Notes under the pieces: generated by a model | Databases searched by the model: none | What the model saw: the letters and a program-made list of their open reading frames with translations, nothing else | What the model was told of the DNA's origin: nothing | Source: an uncultured Collinsella sp. | GTDB taxonomy: Bacteria > Actinomycetota > Coriobacteriia > Coriobacteriales > Coriobacteriaceae | DNA: 6,226 nt | Assembly (NCBI GenBank): GCA_900557505.1 | Contig: USTC01000080.1 | Span: forward strand, 1 to 6,226 | Direction of reading: 5' to 3' | Made by a program: the position numbers and the translations under genes | Shown: one piece after another, positions 5,944 to 6,226 of the stretch | Layout of the letters: each line of letters opens with the position of its first letter | How positions within the stretch are numbered: the stretch's first letter is position 1

Positions 5944-6226
5944 ATGGCAGGCTCCCGGACATATCGTTCTCGACAAGACGAAGCTCAAGGAAACCGACCT
6001 GATTTTGACGATGCTCGACGAACGGGGGCGGCAGGTGCGTGCCGTGGCTAAGGGCGCGCGTAAGCCTGGCGGTCGCCTTGCGGCCCGCTGCGAGCTTTTC
6101 TGCACCGTTGATATGCTGTTGGCGCATGGTCGCTCGCTCGACGTGGTTTCCCAGGCGGAGCTCATGGAGGCGCCGCTCGGTGCTGCTCCTGACTACGAGA
6201 CGACCTGCGCCGCAAGCGCGATCGCC
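5944..6226 (+). CDS. recO: DNA repair protein RecO, N-terminal part, with an apparent frameshift near the start
   Basis: RecO helps RecR load RecA onto SSB-coated single-stranded DNA in the RecF pathway. From 5963 to the window edge the frame encodes a clear RecO N-terminal OB-fold: IVLDKTKLKETDLILTML, then VRAVAKGARKPGG, then a region resembling the LF..D..L strand pattern. That frame has no ATG, GTG or TTG between the end of era and this conserved part; the nearest are TTG 5906 inside era, with no good SD, and ATG 6011, which would remove the first strands. The natural start, ATG 5944, is in another frame: it gives MAGSRTYRSR, much like a RecO beginning, then runs off to a stop at 6049-6051. 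The simplest reading is a small deletion between codons 8 and 10, from mutation or a sequence error. Otherwise RecO starts at TTG 5906 with an odd N-terminus. The C-terminal part is beyond the window. Confidence 0.8.

Noticed and set aside
5944..6051. 35-residue open frame from ATG 5944 as a separate small gene
   Set aside because: Its first ten residues look like the start of RecO and the rest is out-of-frame RecO sequence, so it is better read as the broken 5' end of recO.
4714..6165. Long antisense open frames (for example 4714-5454 and 5488-6165 on the - strand)
   Set aside because: They mirror era and recO, have no recognisable domains or ribosome sites, and are expected opposite GC-rich coding sequence with strong third-position bias.
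1..6226. Mobile element, CRISPR array, tRNA/rRNA gene, riboswitch or defence system
   Set aside because: The window is filled nearly end to end with core genes; no inverted terminal repeats, spaced direct repeats, transposase or integrase motifs, or long structured non-coding stretches were seen.

Overview
The window is a dense, one-direction block of conserved bacterial housekeeping genes, all on the + strand. It comes from a G+C-rich Gram-positive, most likely an actinobacterium. Codon third positions are mostly G or C, Shine-Dalgarno (SD) sites of the AAGGAG type are common, and GTG and TTG starts are used. The gene order and protein style suggest Coriobacteriia, perhaps Collinsella; that placement is an inference from style, not a proven match.

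Layout: (1) 1-453 is the 3' part of a gene whose protein has a DnaJ-type C-terminal substrate-binding segment running straight into hydrophobic membrane segments. (2) 454-534 is the only real gap, with a weak promoter candidate and an AT-rich patch. (3) 535-1683 is dnaJ, the zinc-finger Hsp40 co-chaperone. (4) 1693-2985 is mtaB, a radical-SAM tRNA methylthiotransferase. (5) 2966-3952 is a PhoH-family ATPase. (6) 3949-4458 is ybeY, an endoribonuclease. (7) 4468-4845 is a small membrane lipid kinase of the DgkA family. (8) 4858-5928 is era, a ribosome-assembly GTPase with an unusual acidic N-terminal extension. (9) 5944-6226 is the start of recO, cut by the window edge and apparently frameshifted near its 5' end.

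From dnaJ on, genes overlap or sit within about 15 bases of each other, and stop codons often merge into the next SD site, so one translationally coupled operon is likely. The themes are protein folding (DnaJ and its membrane-linked neighbour), tRNA modification (MtaB), 16S rRNA maturation and 30S assembly (YbeY, Era, probably PhoH), lipid-carrier recycling (DgkA family) and recombination repair (RecO). The order joins two blocks known from Bacillus-type genomes (dnaJ...mtaB and phoH-ybeY-dgkA-era-recO), without the prmA, rsmE, pgpH and cdd genes often found inside them.

I found no mobile element, CRISPR array, tRNA, rRNA or clear terminator. This is mostly an ordinary core region. The points worth a second look are the membrane-fused DnaJ-like protein, the acidic extension of Era and the broken reading frame at the start of recO.
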